DNA of 64,000 nucleotides from Planctomycetota bacterium. Lineage in GTDB: Bacteria > Planctomycetota > UBA8742 > UBA2392. Below the pieces are notes generated by a model. The model searched no databases. It saw nothing but the letters and a program-made list of their open reading frames with translations, and had not been told where the DNA came from. This document shows positions 50,057 through 59,816 of this stretch, one piece after another. The stretch is taken from positions 310,001-374,000 of the forward strand of contig JACKID010000001.1 in the NCBI GenBank assembly GCA_020638675.1. Reading direction: 5' to 3'. The position numbers and the translations under genes were made by a program. Every line of letters begins with the position of its first letter. Within the stretch, counting starts at the first letter, position 1.

Positions 50057-53000
50057 GTACCCGCACACACAACAGAGGCGCCGCGCTGATGATGGTCATG
50101 GTCATCCTGGCGCTGCTGCTGATCCTGGCGGTCAGTTTCACCTTCCTGATGTCTCAGCAGGAGGGCACCAGCGTCGCAAGCCTCGGCGGCGAGCAGACCC
50201 GTATCATCACGCGCACCGGCGCGGACCACGCCTACGCCCGCCTCAACCAGCGCAATCGTTTGAACGAGTTCGCCCGCTGGTACGGCATGATCCCGTCCGA
50301 CGTGACCAACGACGACGACCCGTTTGTCGACGGCTACGACGAGTCCGTTGTCGACCTGCTGTATGACCTTGAGCAGCAGGCGATGTTCCCCGGGCTGATC
50401 GACAGCAACGGCAATCCGCTCTTTCGGGTTGAGGACCCGCGCAGCCGCGTCATCGGCATGAACGTGCTGGATGAGTCCGGCAAGATCAACCTGAACAGCG
50501 CCACCGTCGCGACGATCGGCAACCTGATCGGCGCGAGCACAGTGCAGAGCAATGTGTCGCCCATTGGCGGCGTGTACGAAGAGATCGTTCTTGAGGATGC
50601 TTCGTTTCTCGACGCGTATGACTCGCGCGGCGACGACCAGCACGCGGGCGGCTATGTCGTCGTAGACAACCAGCTGATGGCCTACAGTTACCGCCGCGGC
50701 AACGTGCTCTACAACGTCGTCGCCAATCCGCCATACAACGGCGCGGGAGGCGTGAACGCGCTTTTCACGTGGGGGAGTGAAGGCCGCGAAATCCAGACCG
50801 GCGAGTACGTCACCACGCCGACGGCCTACAAGATTGCGTACTACTCGTGGCTCGAGTCGGTCGACGGCATGACACCCGCATTGTTCAACGGCATCGGCGA
50901 CGTCCGGCGCATCTCGGAGATGGCGCCGTGGTTCAATCTGGACGTCAGCAAAGGCCCCGCGGACATCAGCGGCTGGCCGGAAGGCCTCGACCCCGTCACG
51001 TATCAGTGGCTGCAGGAGAACGCGACGGTTATCTCCCCGACCGAGCACTTCGACAGCGGCTGGTGCTACCCGCACGTGGTGATAGTCGGCGACATGGTGC
51101 CGATGGGCGAGAGCGGCAAAGACATCCTGCAGGTCAGCTACGACGACCAGATCGGCGTGCAGCAGGACTACTACGTGCCGTTCGACCCGCGCCGCATCAC
51201 GAACGTGCAGAACAACCAGGCGTTCTGGAGCGGCATCGGGCGCGGAGCCAAAGTGCGCCTGCGCAGACTGGATGGCGGGAAGGACACGATCCTCGGGATG
51301 GTCCTCAACGCGACTCCAGGTCGCGCGGCGCAGAACAACCAGCCCGCGCGCCCGGGAGTGCTGAACATCTGCGTGCTTGGCGGCCACACGATCAACCAGA
51401 ACGAAGCGTGGGTGATCGAGGTAGCGGAGCGGGCAAGCATCAACATCAACACCGCCAACATCGACACGCTTGCGGCGGTGTTCCAGGGAGTCGGCCCTCG
51501 TGGCCAGAGCGCGACGTCGGGCCCAATTTCCCGCGCCGACGCCTACAACATCGCCGGGCGGATTCTGGGTGACCGCACCCGCAACGACGACCCGTTTACG
51601 GACCTCGACGACTTGATCGTCTTCCTGACCAATCTCTCGCAGGAAGAAGGCGGGCCGATTACCTCAGAGCAGATCAACCAGTTCGCAAACCAGCAGCGCT
51701 TCCCGTACGCACCGCGCAACCAGGGTGCGGTCACGGCGCAGTTCCGCTATGACACGCTCGACACCTATATGGTCGATGCGTTTGCAACGCGCTATCAGCC
51801 GGGTGGCGGCGCCATGGCCCGCGACGCATTCCGCGAGTGGGTGCAGGTTGGCAGCGACCGCGTGCAGACTTACAGCTGGTACACCTACCAGCAGATGCAG
51901 GCCGAGATGCGCATAGCGCAGGGCAACATCCTGCAGCTTCACCCGGCCGGAACCTACAACCAGCGGCAAACCGGACTGCTGGAGCTTCCGTACCTGCACT
52001 ACCTGGCAGACGAGCGACTGGTGCGCCCGTGGCGCGGAGCAGCCTGGGCGGCGCCGACCCCGCGCAATGTGTACGCGATGGCCGTGGACACGAACCAGCG
52101 CAAGGAAAAGTTCTACAGCAACATAGTCACGGCCCAGCCGACGCCGACGATCAGCTACGAGGCAGGCGACCTGGAAGCAGGCATGTTCAGCTTCTGGTAT
52201 CGCCCGCAATGGACCGACCACACCGCCAACCACTACCTGTTCGATGTAGCCGAGACTGAGTACAGCAACCGCATGAGCATGCTGTGGTGGGGTGACCGCA
52301 AGGGCGCCCACCGCCTGAGCGGCAAGAACAACGGGCTGGTGCTGCGAATCAAGGACCGCTCGTTGCAGGAGGCATACACCGAGCTGCGCTTCGAGCTGGA
52401 TGCCGCACATTTCCGCCCGAACGACTGGTACCACATGGCCCTCAACTGGAAGGGCACGGAGCTGTCGCACATCAACCTGCTGCTCGATGGCGACGCCGCA
52501 AGCACGGCCGGCGGGCAGGTGATCCGCCCGGTCGTGAACCACACGTTCCGCCAATCGAACGGGGCCTGGTATACGCTGACGACCGACCTGAAGGACGACC
52601 TTGAGAACACCTTGCTCGTGCCCCAGACCACGATCGATCTGCCGATCGACGCGCAGGACATCCCCGGTTTCCCGGCGCGCGGCGTGATCGTGATCGGCAG
52701 TGAGGCCATCGAGTACAACGGGAACAACAACTACGCCCTGCAGAACATCCAGCGCGGCGCGCGGGGAACCACGCCCGCCTTCCACCCGAGGGGCAGCAAG
52801 ATCACGGTCTTCGGCTATACGTCGCCGCTGATGGCCTACCAGCAGCAGAACAATGCGAACCAGACCTGGCGTCCGCGCTTCCCCTTGCTGCCCAAGACCA
52901 CCGGGCTGCTGTCGGGCGACCTTGGTGTGAAGGGTGCCTACCGCGTCACCAAGCTGGGCTCGGCCAACAGCAATTACTTCCGCCCGGAGGAACTCGGCCC

Positions 53001-55446
53001 CGATGCGGGCTTCGGCGGATCGGGTGATACCAACCCCAACCTGCTGCCGCTCGACAGCTATGCGGGTCTGCAGGACAAGGGCGTCGTGCTCGTCATCGGC
53101 CAGGCGTGGATCGGCTACTTCCCGCCCGGCACGCAGGGCATTCCTCAGGGCGGCGTGAGTTACCCGCGATTTGAGGGCGGGATGCCGGCCGACGACGACG
53201 ACGCTTCGACGATTCCCGCGCCGCCGGCGCGCACGTCGTTCCGGATTCCGGCGTCGTTGCAGTGTGAGTACGTCTATTACGACGGTATTACGGCCAACGG
53301 GCTGAACGTGGTCGCTCGGTACGACCGCGACTTCAACCGCAAAGACCCGGCGAACTGGTGGCACTTCATGGGCACCTATCCGCCCGTGGGCGACCCGAAC
53401 CAGCTTGTGGTGCCGGCCGTCCCGCCCGGCAACCCGAACTACAACAACGAGCTGAACTCGATCAACTTCTTCGCGCGGGGTAGTCTCGTCATCCCGGTCA
53501 GCATCGGGCTCGACAACGTGGCGGGGTATCACAACCGCTCCATCGCGCAAATCGACAGCGAGTGGATGTTCTACAACCGTGTCTGGGACCCGAGTCAGAA
53601 CATCGACGCCACGGGCGCGACGCTGACCGGCGACGATGACAACTTCTTCCCCGGGTTGCTGTTCGTAGCGCCGTTCCCCAACGCCAATCAGAAGAGCAAC
53701 GCGATCTGGGGCGCAACCGGCTGGTACGGGTGGGTCAGCAACCTGGCGACGAACGACACGCAGAACATCGTGCCCAGAGCACCGTGGCGCGGCGCATGCG
53801 GGACTACCGCCACAGTGCACGCGTCGGCCGTGCCGGTGATTCCCACCTTCGGCACGACGATCAAAACCGGCGAGGGCGACGTTCTCACGCTGGTGGCCGG
53901 CAAGAACCAGAACAAGATTGAGCGCCAGATCCGCGTGCAACGCCCGCTGACACCATACGGCGTCGACTGGATATTCATGTTCCCCGGCGCGAACGTGAAC
54001 TGGAACGTGCCCGGCACAGAGTACATCTGCGGGCTGAGCGATCACGTGAACGTTGACTACCAGCCGAACACCGGCAATCCGAACAACGCAAACTATCCCT
54101 ACCAGGGCAGCAACCTGTGCAAGTTCCCGACCGGCGAGCTCCCGGTGGAGTTGCCGACCATGTGGACGTTCGCCGGCGCCGACCCCCGCACGCTGGATGG
54201 CGGCACGCAGGGCACCGGGCTCGTGAATACCGCGGACTTCGACTCGTTCGAATTCCGCATGTACACAAAAGGCAACTTCCGGCTGGTCAGCGACATGACC
54301 GACACGGTGCCGGCCAACTCGGACGATCTGCAGGTCAACACGCAGTTGCCTCCGAACATGGGCGTCGTGCACGTTGACAACGAGTTGATCGCCTATCGCG
54401 GCACGGAGGTCCGGCAGACCCAGTGGACGGACCCCGTGACCGGCCAGATCCAGACGATCAACACCTACTGGCTGCTGGACATCACTCGCGGAATTCTCGG
54501 CACTTCCATCGAGGCGCACGCCGGTGGCACGCCGATCATGAACATGGCAAGCCTGCGGGTGGGTCGCCCGAACTCGTCGGGCACCGTGAACACCAGCTTC
54601 ATCCAGACCGTGCTCGGCGAGGAGACATTCAAGCCCTACGGGTTCATCCGCGTCGAAGAGGAAAACGGGCCGACCGAGATTCTCGGCTATCAGCGTTACC
54701 AGGAGCTGCAGGTGCCCGACCCGAACAACGTCGGGAACACCATCCGCACGGGCAACATCAACTGCGGCATGTACAACAACCCGGACGACCTGCAGGCGCT
54801 GTTCCGCGGCGCGTATGGCACGCGGGCGATCAACTACACCGGGCGTGCACTGTTCTTCGACCAGCCGGTAAGGTTCCCGGACTGGTTCCCCGGCTACCAC
54901 TCCGAGCAGGGGCGCGACAGCAGCACCGTCAACTACGCGCCGTTCCATACGTCTGCAGCCGAAGGTGTGCCCGGCGCAGCCAGCCCGGAGATCACGCACT
55001 TCCAAGGCTCGGCAGCGTTCCGAAACTCGGTATTCACGGAGTTCAAGTGGCGAGTCCAGTTTGCGCCGCTGGCGGACATGTCGCGGCACATGGACGCTAT
55101 CGGCGCGCGGCTGGTCGTCCGATTCAAGCAGCCCGGCAAGCCGATGCCCGAGTGGAACGACATTCCTACCAACCGCCCCGACGGGCTTTATGCGTTCGAC
55201 TTCGACCCGGGGCTGCGCAACACCGAAGACCTGGGCAGCACGCTGTATGAGCAGACGCAGGACTTCACCAAGATGCCCTCTACGCCCTACGGCGTGCGCG
55301 CCGACCGCATCGAGTGGCGCGTCTACTTTTACTTCAAGCAGAACGCCTTCGTGAATGAGGACTACAAGACCACGCTGCAGTTCCAGGGTGCTGAGGTAAC
55401 GCTGAACCAGCTCACGCGCGTCGTGCGGCACGAGGAGAAGCGTTGA
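50053..55446 (+). CDS. Giant GspK-like minor pseudopilin with lectin-like and repeated surface modules
   Basis: 1797 residues, against about 300-350 for GspK. It has a basic leader and one helix (ALMMVMVILALLLILAVSF) and then GspK features: GKINLNSATVATIGN near 143, ASININTANIDTLAAVFQG near 462 and FTDLDDLIVFLTNLS near 515. Residues about 710-825 look LamG-like (FSFWYRPQWTDHTANHYLFD, NDWYHMALNWKG). From about 877 to 1610 a module E-x-I-x-Y, then RGxxGTxxxxHxxG, recurs. AGGGGAA upstream sets the ATG at 50053. GspK normally caps the pseudopilus tip; this one would carry a large adhesive or substrate-binding head. Confidence 0.85.
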   Translation: MSTRTHNRGAALMMVMVILALLLILAVSFTFLMSQQEGTSVASLGGEQTRIITRTGADHAYARLNQRNRLNEFARWYGMIPSDVTNDDDPFVDGYDESVVDLLYDLEQQAMFPGLIDSNGNPLFRVEDPRSRVIGMNVLDESGKINLNSATVATIGNLIGASTVQSNVSPIGGVYEEIVLEDASFLDAYDSRGDDQHAGGYVVVDNQLMAYSYRRGNVLYNVVANPPYNGAGGVNALFTWGSEGREIQTGEYVTTPTAYKIAYYSWLESVDGMTPALFNGIGDVRRISEMAPWFNLDVSKGPADISGWPEGLDPVTYQWLQENATVISPTEHFDSGWCYPHVVIVGDMVPMGESGKDILQVSYDDQIGVQQDYYVPFDPRRITNVQNNQAFWSGIGRGAKVRLRRLDGGKDTILGMVLNATPGRAAQNNQPARPGVLNICVLGGHTINQNEAWVIEVAERASININTANIDTLAAVFQGVGPRGQSATSGPISRADAYNIAGRILGDRTRNDDPFTDLDDLIVFLTNLSQEEGGPITSEQINQFANQQRFPYAPRNQGAVTAQFRYDTLDTYMVDAFATRYQPGGGAMARDAFREWVQVGSDRVQTYSWYTYQQMQAEMRIAQGNILQLHPAGTYNQRQTGLLELPYLHYLADERLVRPWRGAAWAAPTPRNVYAMAVDTNQRKEKFYSNIVTAQPTPTISYEAGDLEAGMFSFWYRPQWTDHTANHYLFDVAETEYSNRMSMLWWGDRKGAHRLSGKNNGLVLRIKDRSLQEAYTELRFELDAAHFRPNDWYHMALNWKGTELSHINLLLDGDAASTAGGQVIRPVVNHTFRQSNGAWYTLTTDLKDDLENTLLVPQTTIDLPIDAQDIPGFPARGVIVIGSEAIEYNGNNNYALQNIQRGARGTTPAFHPRGSKITVFGYTSPLMAYQQQNNANQTWRPRFPLLPKTTGLLSGDLGVKGAYRVTKLGSANSNYFRPEELGPDAGFGGSGDTNPNLLPLDSYAGLQDKGVVLVIGQAWIGYFPPGTQGIPQGGVSYPRFEGGMPADDDDASTIPAPPARTSFRIPASLQCEYVYYDGITANGLNVVARYDRDFNRKDPANWWHFMGTYPPVGDPNQLVVPAVPPGNPNYNNELNSINFFARGSLVIPVSIGLDNVAGYHNRSIAQIDSEWMFYNRVWDPSQNIDATGATLTGDDDNFFPGLLFVAPFPNANQKSNAIWGATGWYGWVSNLATNDTQNIVPRAPWRGACGTTATVHASAVPVIPTFGTTIKTGEGDVLTLVAGKNQNKIERQIRVQRPLTPYGVDWIFMFPGANVNWNVPGTEYICGLSDHVNVDYQPNTGNPNNANYPYQGSNLCKFPTGELPVELPTMWTFAGADPRTLDGGTQGTGLVNTADFDSFEFRMYTKGNFRLVSDMTDTVPANSDDLQVNTQLPPNMGVVHVDNELIAYRGTEVRQTQWTDPVTGQIQTINTYWLLDITRGILGTSIEAHAGGTPIMNMASLRVGRPNSSGTVNTSFIQTVLGEETFKPYGFIRVEEENGPTEILGYQRYQELQVPDPNNVGNTIRTGNINCGMYNNPDDLQALFRGAYGTRAINYTGRALFFDQPVRFPDWFPGYHSEQGRDSSTVNYAPFHTSAAEGVPGAASPEITHFQGSAAFRNSVFTEFKWRVQFAPLADMSRHMDAIGARLVVRFKQPGKPMPEWNDIPTNRPDGLYAFDFDPGLRNTEDLGSTLYEQTQDFTKMPSTPYGVRADRIEWRVYFYFKQNAFVNEDYKTTLQFQGAEVTLNQLTRVVRHEEKR

Positions 55447-56549
55447 GTCAGCGTCACAGGCAACGTCGCGGCTTCACACTGATTGAGCTGATGGTCGCCA
55501 TCGGCATCCTGCTCGTGCTTGGTGTGATGATCATCAGCTTCCTGCGCGGGGCGCTGTCGATGACGCGCATCGGCACCGCGCGCGGCCAGCAGTATGAGAC
55601 GGCGCAGACTGTGCTGCGTCTGGCCGAGGAAGACTTCAGCCAGATTCTCGGCATGCCCGCCAACCCGGACGGCCCGATCGACGACCCCGCGTTTCTGCTG
55701 ATGGAAGACCCGTACGGGCGACAGATCATCGCGTTTACCCGTGCCTGGGGCGAGGAGCAGTCGAGCCTTGCAGGCTACGACGCCGGTCGCGGCAGCCCGG
55801 CACAGGACTACTCGGGTGACTTCACCGGGCGCAACGTTCGCGCCCCGATGCGCTCAAGCCACGGGAACATCGAAGTGGTCTACATGTTCGAGCCGGTGCG
55901 CGGCGGCACGCGCCTGTACCGCGCCGAGCGCTCGCCGCCCGACGTCAACAACGGGCTGATTACCAGGGTCGTCGCCTGGTGCCTGCAGTACGAGAAGAGC
56001 GACGACAACGACATCGTTCCGGGCGCCGACATACGCGACCCCAACGGGCCGTTTGCAATCGGCGGCGAAGCGCTGTGGGACCAGTTCGAGCTGGTGGCCG
56101 ACAACGTGCTCGGATTCAGCGTCGAGTGCTGGGACGACTGGGGCAACACAACCAGCTGGTACTCCGGGCCGACTGGCCCGGTTACGCGCTGGTCGATGTC
56201 GCAACGGATCAGCGCCGGTGAGTATGCCCTGCCGCGCGCGTTACGATTGACGCTGATCGTCGCGGCGGAGGAGCCTCTCCGCGCGGAATCAACGCTCACG
56301 GCCGAAGTCGCGACAGGCGATAACTCTGTCTTCGTGGAAGACGTGGAGGGCTTTCCCGACGTGCGCTCACCGAGCGCCTACCTGCGCGTGGGTGGCGAGT
56401 TGATCGCCTACGGCTCGCGCTCTGGCAGGACGTTCGGCTCATGCGTGAGGGGAGCTCTCGGAAGTCGGGCTCAGAAGCACGCTGCCGGGGCGACCGTGCT
56501 GGCCGGGGAGGCGTTCCAGCGGGTGATTCAGTTGCCGGTGACACGATGA
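55443..56549 (+). CDS. GspJ-like minor pseudopilin
   Basis: 368 residues. Prepilin signal with cleavage RRG before FTLIELMVAIGILLV. The early region matches GspJ style (QTVLRLAEEDFSQILG). The C terminus carries one copy of the module found in the neighbouring giant protein (YLRVGGELIAYGS, then VRGALGSRAQKHAAGA). TTG start at 55443 with GAGGAG 5 nt upstream; it overlaps the previous stop as TTGA and the next start as ATGA, so the operon is translationally coupled. Confidence 0.85.
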   Translation: MSQRHRQRRGFTLIELMVAIGILLVLGVMIISFLRGALSMTRIGTARGQQYETAQTVLRLAEEDFSQILGMPANPDGPIDDPAFLLMEDPYGRQIIAFTRAWGEEQSSLAGYDAGRGSPAQDYSGDFTGRNVRAPMRSSHGNIEVVYMFEPVRGGTRLYRAERSPPDVNNGLITRVVAWCLQYEKSDDNDIVPGADIRDPNGPFAIGGEALWDQFELVADNVLGFSVECWDDWGNTTSWYSGPTGPVTRWSMSQRISAGEYALPRALRLTLIVAAEEPLRAESTLTAEVATGDNSVFVEDVEGFPDVRSPSAYLRVGGELIAYGSRSGRTFGSCVRGALGSRAQKHAAGATVLAGEAFQRVIQLPVTR

Positions 56550-57031
56550 GGCGCAGACGCAACAACCGCAGCGGCTTCACGCTGATCGAGATCATGATGG
56601 CGATGTCCATCCTGCTCGTCGGCGTGGTCGGGGTGTATGCGATCTTTGCCGTGGGGCTCGTGAATCACAAACGCGCCGTGGACAACACGACCGCAAGCGT
56701 GCTGGCGGGCAGCCTGTTCGACGACATCGCGGCCAACTACGACATGTACTACTACGACCGCAACCAGAACGGGCGCCCGGACCTGTCCGAGGACAAGGAC
56801 GGCAATCGCGTGGATGACTGGTTCGAGCCCGATGCCAACGGCCGCCTGCGCTACCCGATTCCGTACCGTCGCGGCTACCGCTACGAAGTGCGCTACGAGC
56901 GCAGCGTGGAAGTCCCGCAAGAGCTGTTCGTGACGATCCGGATCTACTGGGAGGCACAGGGCAGCGAGCGTGCCGAGTTGTTCATCAGAACGATCTTCAT
57001 CAAGAATATCGAAGCCATCGACGGCCCATGA
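56546..57031 (+). CDS. GspI/GspH-like minor pseudopilin with calcium-type loop
   Basis: 161 residues. Prepilin signal (SG before FTLIEIMMAMSILLVGVVG). The sequence AVDNTTASVLAGSLFDDIA matches GspI-like proteins. A segment DRNQNGRPDLSEDKDG followed by NRVDDW has the DxNxxGxxD spacing of dockerin/thrombospondin-3 calcium loops. Last gene of the operon, closed by a strong hairpin. No major pseudopilin (GspG) is in this operon. Confidence 0.85.
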   Translation: MRRRRNNRSGFTLIEIMMAMSILLVGVVGVYAIFAVGLVNHKRAVDNTTASVLAGSLFDDIAANYDMYYYDRNQNGRPDLSEDKDGNRVDDWFEPDANGRLRYPIPYRRGYRYEVRYERSVEVPQELFVTIRIYWEAQGSERAELFIRTIFIKNIEAIDGP

Positions 57032-57036
57032 CGAAA

Positions 57037-57062
57037 ACGGGCGGCCGTGATCGGCCGCCCGT
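57037..57062. terminator. Bidirectional terminator after the pseudopilin operon
   Basis: A perfect 11-bp stem (57037-57047 with 57052-57062) and a tgat loop, with AAAA on the left. It separates the pseudopilin operon from the convergent gene at 57078. Confidence 0.85.
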
Positions 57063-57077
57063 CCATCATTCGTTTTC

Positions 57078-58904
57078 CTACTTCAGTCGCTCGACCACGA
57101 TGACCACGAGCTTGCCGTCAGCGCCCACGGCAGGCGTCAGGCTGGCCATGCGCTCGCCGACCAGCAGGTCGTCCGCGAGGCGGGCTTGCGCAAGCGCGCT
57201 GCGCGAACGCTCAATGATCAGCCCGTTGTTGCCGAACTCGACCTTGTCGAAGTCCGTGCTGCCGACCGTGATACCGGACCTCACTTCAATGTGCAGACGG
57301 CCTTCTTCATCTGCGCGGGCCTGCCAGCGGATTTGCTCGCCAAGCACCAGTGTACCGACCTGCGGGTCCAGTGCGGTTACCCCCGTTGCAGACTGTGAGT
57401 CATAGCCGCGCAGATGCGTGGCAAGCCGCACCTGCAGGTTGTCCACTTGCTGGCGCAGCATGTTCGAGGACACCTGGTCAAAGGCTGCCTTGCCGCCGGC
57501 CAGCGCACGCAGCTCAGCCACGTCGGCGGTTGCAGGCCTGCCGTTCAGCACTCCCGCAGGAAGCGCGGCGTCATCGGAGACTTCAAATGCTGTGATCCGG
57601 ACGCCGACCGTTTCCGGCGCGGGCGGGATCGCGTCAAGGCGTTTGAGCAGGCTGTCGCGCTCCGCTAGCTCGTCACTTTCCAGGCCCTCGCCGGAGTCCA
57701 GGACGACAGCAAGGTACGGGCCGAAGCAGCGTGCGCGGAACCACTCATTGTCCAGCTCGTCTTCATACATCAGCGCGGAGTCGCGATACGGACCATCTAC
57801 AACGTCCTCCAGCATGACCTGCGGGAACATGGTGTCTTCGGCCAACGTGCCTGCGGTAGCGCGCATCAGCCAGAAGCCGCCGAGGTTCTGTCCACGCATG
57901 CCGCCGACGCAGTTGATCAGGCGGAGAGTGGTGCCGTTGTTCAGTTTCATCTCGCGATTGGGAATGACGCGATCACACTCCGCTTTCACCAGGAACCGGC
58001 CCGCTTTTCCGGCGTCAATGATGGCCGCGCCGCCGTTTTCGATCACAGCCGAGACCGGTGCAAATGAATAGGAAACGTCAGGCAATTCGACGTCACCGGC
58101 ACTGGTGCCCAGGCTGCGCATCTGGTTCAGCTTCATGCTTGCGTGCCAGCCCTGAAGCCAGAGCCGGCCGTCTGAAAGGCTTACAGCGCCAAGCACAAAC
58201 TCCTCTCCCGTGTTCAGGTCGCGGACGTTTGGCGACTCAACGGCGGCCTCGGTGGCAAGGTTGATATCGTAGTCCGCTACGTAGCTCCGGTGCTGGGTCT
58301 GTTGCACCACGAAGGGCTCGGCCAGTCCGCCCCGGAAGTTCGCGACGTAGCGTCCGCCCTTGGTCCAGCCCGCGACTTCACTTGCGTTGATCGACGGCGT
58401 GGTGAGGGGCACGTCGTCGTCCAGTCGGTAGACCACCATGCTGACGCGGGCCTTGGCAACGTCGTGCAATGCGTCTAGGTACCACGCGACCTGCTTCTGA
58501 ATGTCCGCGTTCGCCCGGACATCGAACGTGCCGGGCTCCGAGTACAGATCGGACTCGACGTCCTCATTCGCGTTCTCGATCAGGCCCAGGATTTCTCGCC
58601 CCAGGTCGTCCGAGTTGTCCCAGCACCGTGCTTCCTCACCCGAATCGCGAAGCGACCATTCGTCCTCCGCATGGCCGTCGCCGGTGAAAAACAAGCGATC
58701 GGGCGCCAGCACGTCGCCGATCGCGCCGGTTCTGGGCGCGTGCCATAGCTCGCGCTGCACCAGCGAGCGAACGTTGTAACTCTGTGTGACCTGCTGCGGC
58801 GGCGCCTGCAGCTCCGCGTCCTGCGCAGCCGGCTGAAGCGAGGCTATCAACAGGGTTCCAGCAACCGTCAACGCTGCGGTTGCTGCACGAAAGACCGATT
58901 TCAT
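57078..58904 (-). CDS. Secreted protein of unknown function, secretin-accessory-like
   Basis: 608 residues. Signal peptide (AALTVAGTLLIASLQPAAA-like). A short region near 140-170 (VRANADIQKQVAWYLDALHD, then ARVSMVVYRLDD) resembles the ring-building N-domains of secretins such as GspD, but no secretin pore domain follows. The rest is beta-rich. It lies convergent to the pseudopilin operon, so a role in that system is possible only by proximity. GGGGG 8 nt upstream of the ATG at 58904. Confidence 0.65.
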   Translation of the reverse strand: MKSVFRAATAALTVAGTLLIASLQPAAQDAELQAPPQQVTQSYNVRSLVQRELWHAPRTGAIGDVLAPDRLFFTGDGHAEDEWSLRDSGEEARCWDNSDDLGREILGLIENANEDVESDLYSEPGTFDVRANADIQKQVAWYLDALHDVAKARVSMVVYRLDDDVPLTTPSINASEVAGWTKGGRYVANFRGGLAEPFVVQQTQHRSYVADYDINLATEAAVESPNVRDLNTGEEFVLGAVSLSDGRLWLQGWHASMKLNQMRSLGTSAGDVELPDVSYSFAPVSAVIENGGAAIIDAGKAGRFLVKAECDRVIPNREMKLNNGTTLRLINCVGGMRGQNLGGFWLMRATAGTLAEDTMFPQVMLEDVVDGPYRDSALMYEDELDNEWFRARCFGPYLAVVLDSGEGLESDELAERDSLLKRLDAIPPAPETVGVRITAFEVSDDAALPAGVLNGRPATADVAELRALAGGKAAFDQVSSNMLRQQVDNLQVRLATHLRGYDSQSATGVTALDPQVGTLVLGEQIRWQARADEEGRLHIEVRSGITVGSTDFDKVEFGNNGLIIERSRSALAQARLADDLLVGERMASLTPAVGADGKLVVIVVERLK

Positions 58905-59063
58905 GGGATGACCCCCAAGGGGAAGATCGGGGAATTGGCCCCATTGTACCCGCGCAAGCCTGCAGCGCCGTCGCTCAAATACGCCAGATTTGCCGGTTCG
59001 CGAGGCCGCCCTCATCGGCACGCTCCTTGACGGGGGGCCGAAGGCTTCGACAATCCGACCCCT

Positions 59064-59798
59064 ATGCTGCGTTGCGCCCTGATTCTGTTGCTGTTGTTGT
59101 CCAGCCTGCTGGCGGGGTGCCGCAACGCGCCCGAAGAGAATCGCAAGGACCTCTGGCGCGACGTCCAAAACACCGAGGACGCGCAGCGCGAAAACATGCG
59201 CAAGCGCCTGCGGACGATCATTGCAGGCGACGTCGAGAACGCACGTGACGAAGACCCGCACATGCGCGCCACGGCCGTCCAGGGTCTCGGCGAAATCGGC
59301 GATCCTGACGATGCAGAGCTGATCCTCGACACGCTGATGGGGCCTCTGGCTGACGGGAGCGTCCTGGTGCGGATTGAGTGCGCGATCGCGCTGGGCAAGC
59401 TGAAGTACGAATCGCGGACGGACGCGCGCCGGGTTACGTCCGTCATTAGCCTGCGAAACCGGATTGCATTCGATCGTGACGAAACCGGGCGTCCCTACGA
59501 GACCGAGTTCCTGGTCCGCTCGGCCATGCTGAACAGCCTGATTGCAATTGGCGGGCGAGATTGCGCGGCCGCGCTGTACGATGTCGCCTCGCGACTCAAC
59601 TCGGACCTGGAAGATGTCGAGGGATCGCTCTTTACCAGCGCGACGGACCGAGGCCTGCTGGACCGGTGTTTCGAGGGGCTGTCGATACTGACCGGCGTCA
59701 GCGAAGAGGAAGCCGCCAGGAACCGCTTCGAGAACGACGATTTGTCTGCCCATCTCGACTGGTGGGCCGATCGAATCTCAGAGATGCCCGACAACTAG
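59064..59798 (+). CDS. HEAT-repeat lipoprotein
   Basis: 244 residues. Signal with lipobox LLAGC, a charged linker, then HEAT-like pairs: HMRATAVQGLGEIGDPDDAE, VRIECAIALGKLKYES and LVRSAMLNSLIAIGGRD. Probably a periplasmic or outer-membrane scaffold. GACAAT lies 9 nt before the ATG; there is no ribosome-binding site. It diverges from the secreted protein gene at 58904 and is 18 bp before the next glycosyltransferase gene. Confidence 0.75.
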   Translation: MLRCALILLLLLSSLLAGCRNAPEENRKDLWRDVQNTEDAQRENMRKRLRTIIAGDVENARDEDPHMRATAVQGLGEIGDPDDAELILDTLMGPLADGSVLVRIECAIALGKLKYESRTDARRVTSVISLRNRIAFDRDETGRPYETEFLVRSAMLNSLIAIGGRDCAAALYDVASRLNSDLEDVEGSLFTSATDRGLLDRCFEGLSILTGVSEEEAARNRFENDDLSAHLDWWADRISEMPDN

Positions 59799-59816
59799 CC
59801 ACCGGCGGCCAGGACC

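Noticed and set aside
51664..55431. 1255-codon open frame on the minus strand
   Set aside because: It lies entirely opposite the giant pseudopilin gene, is rich in Arg/His/Val as expected for an antisense shadow of GC-rich coding DNA, and has no motifs.
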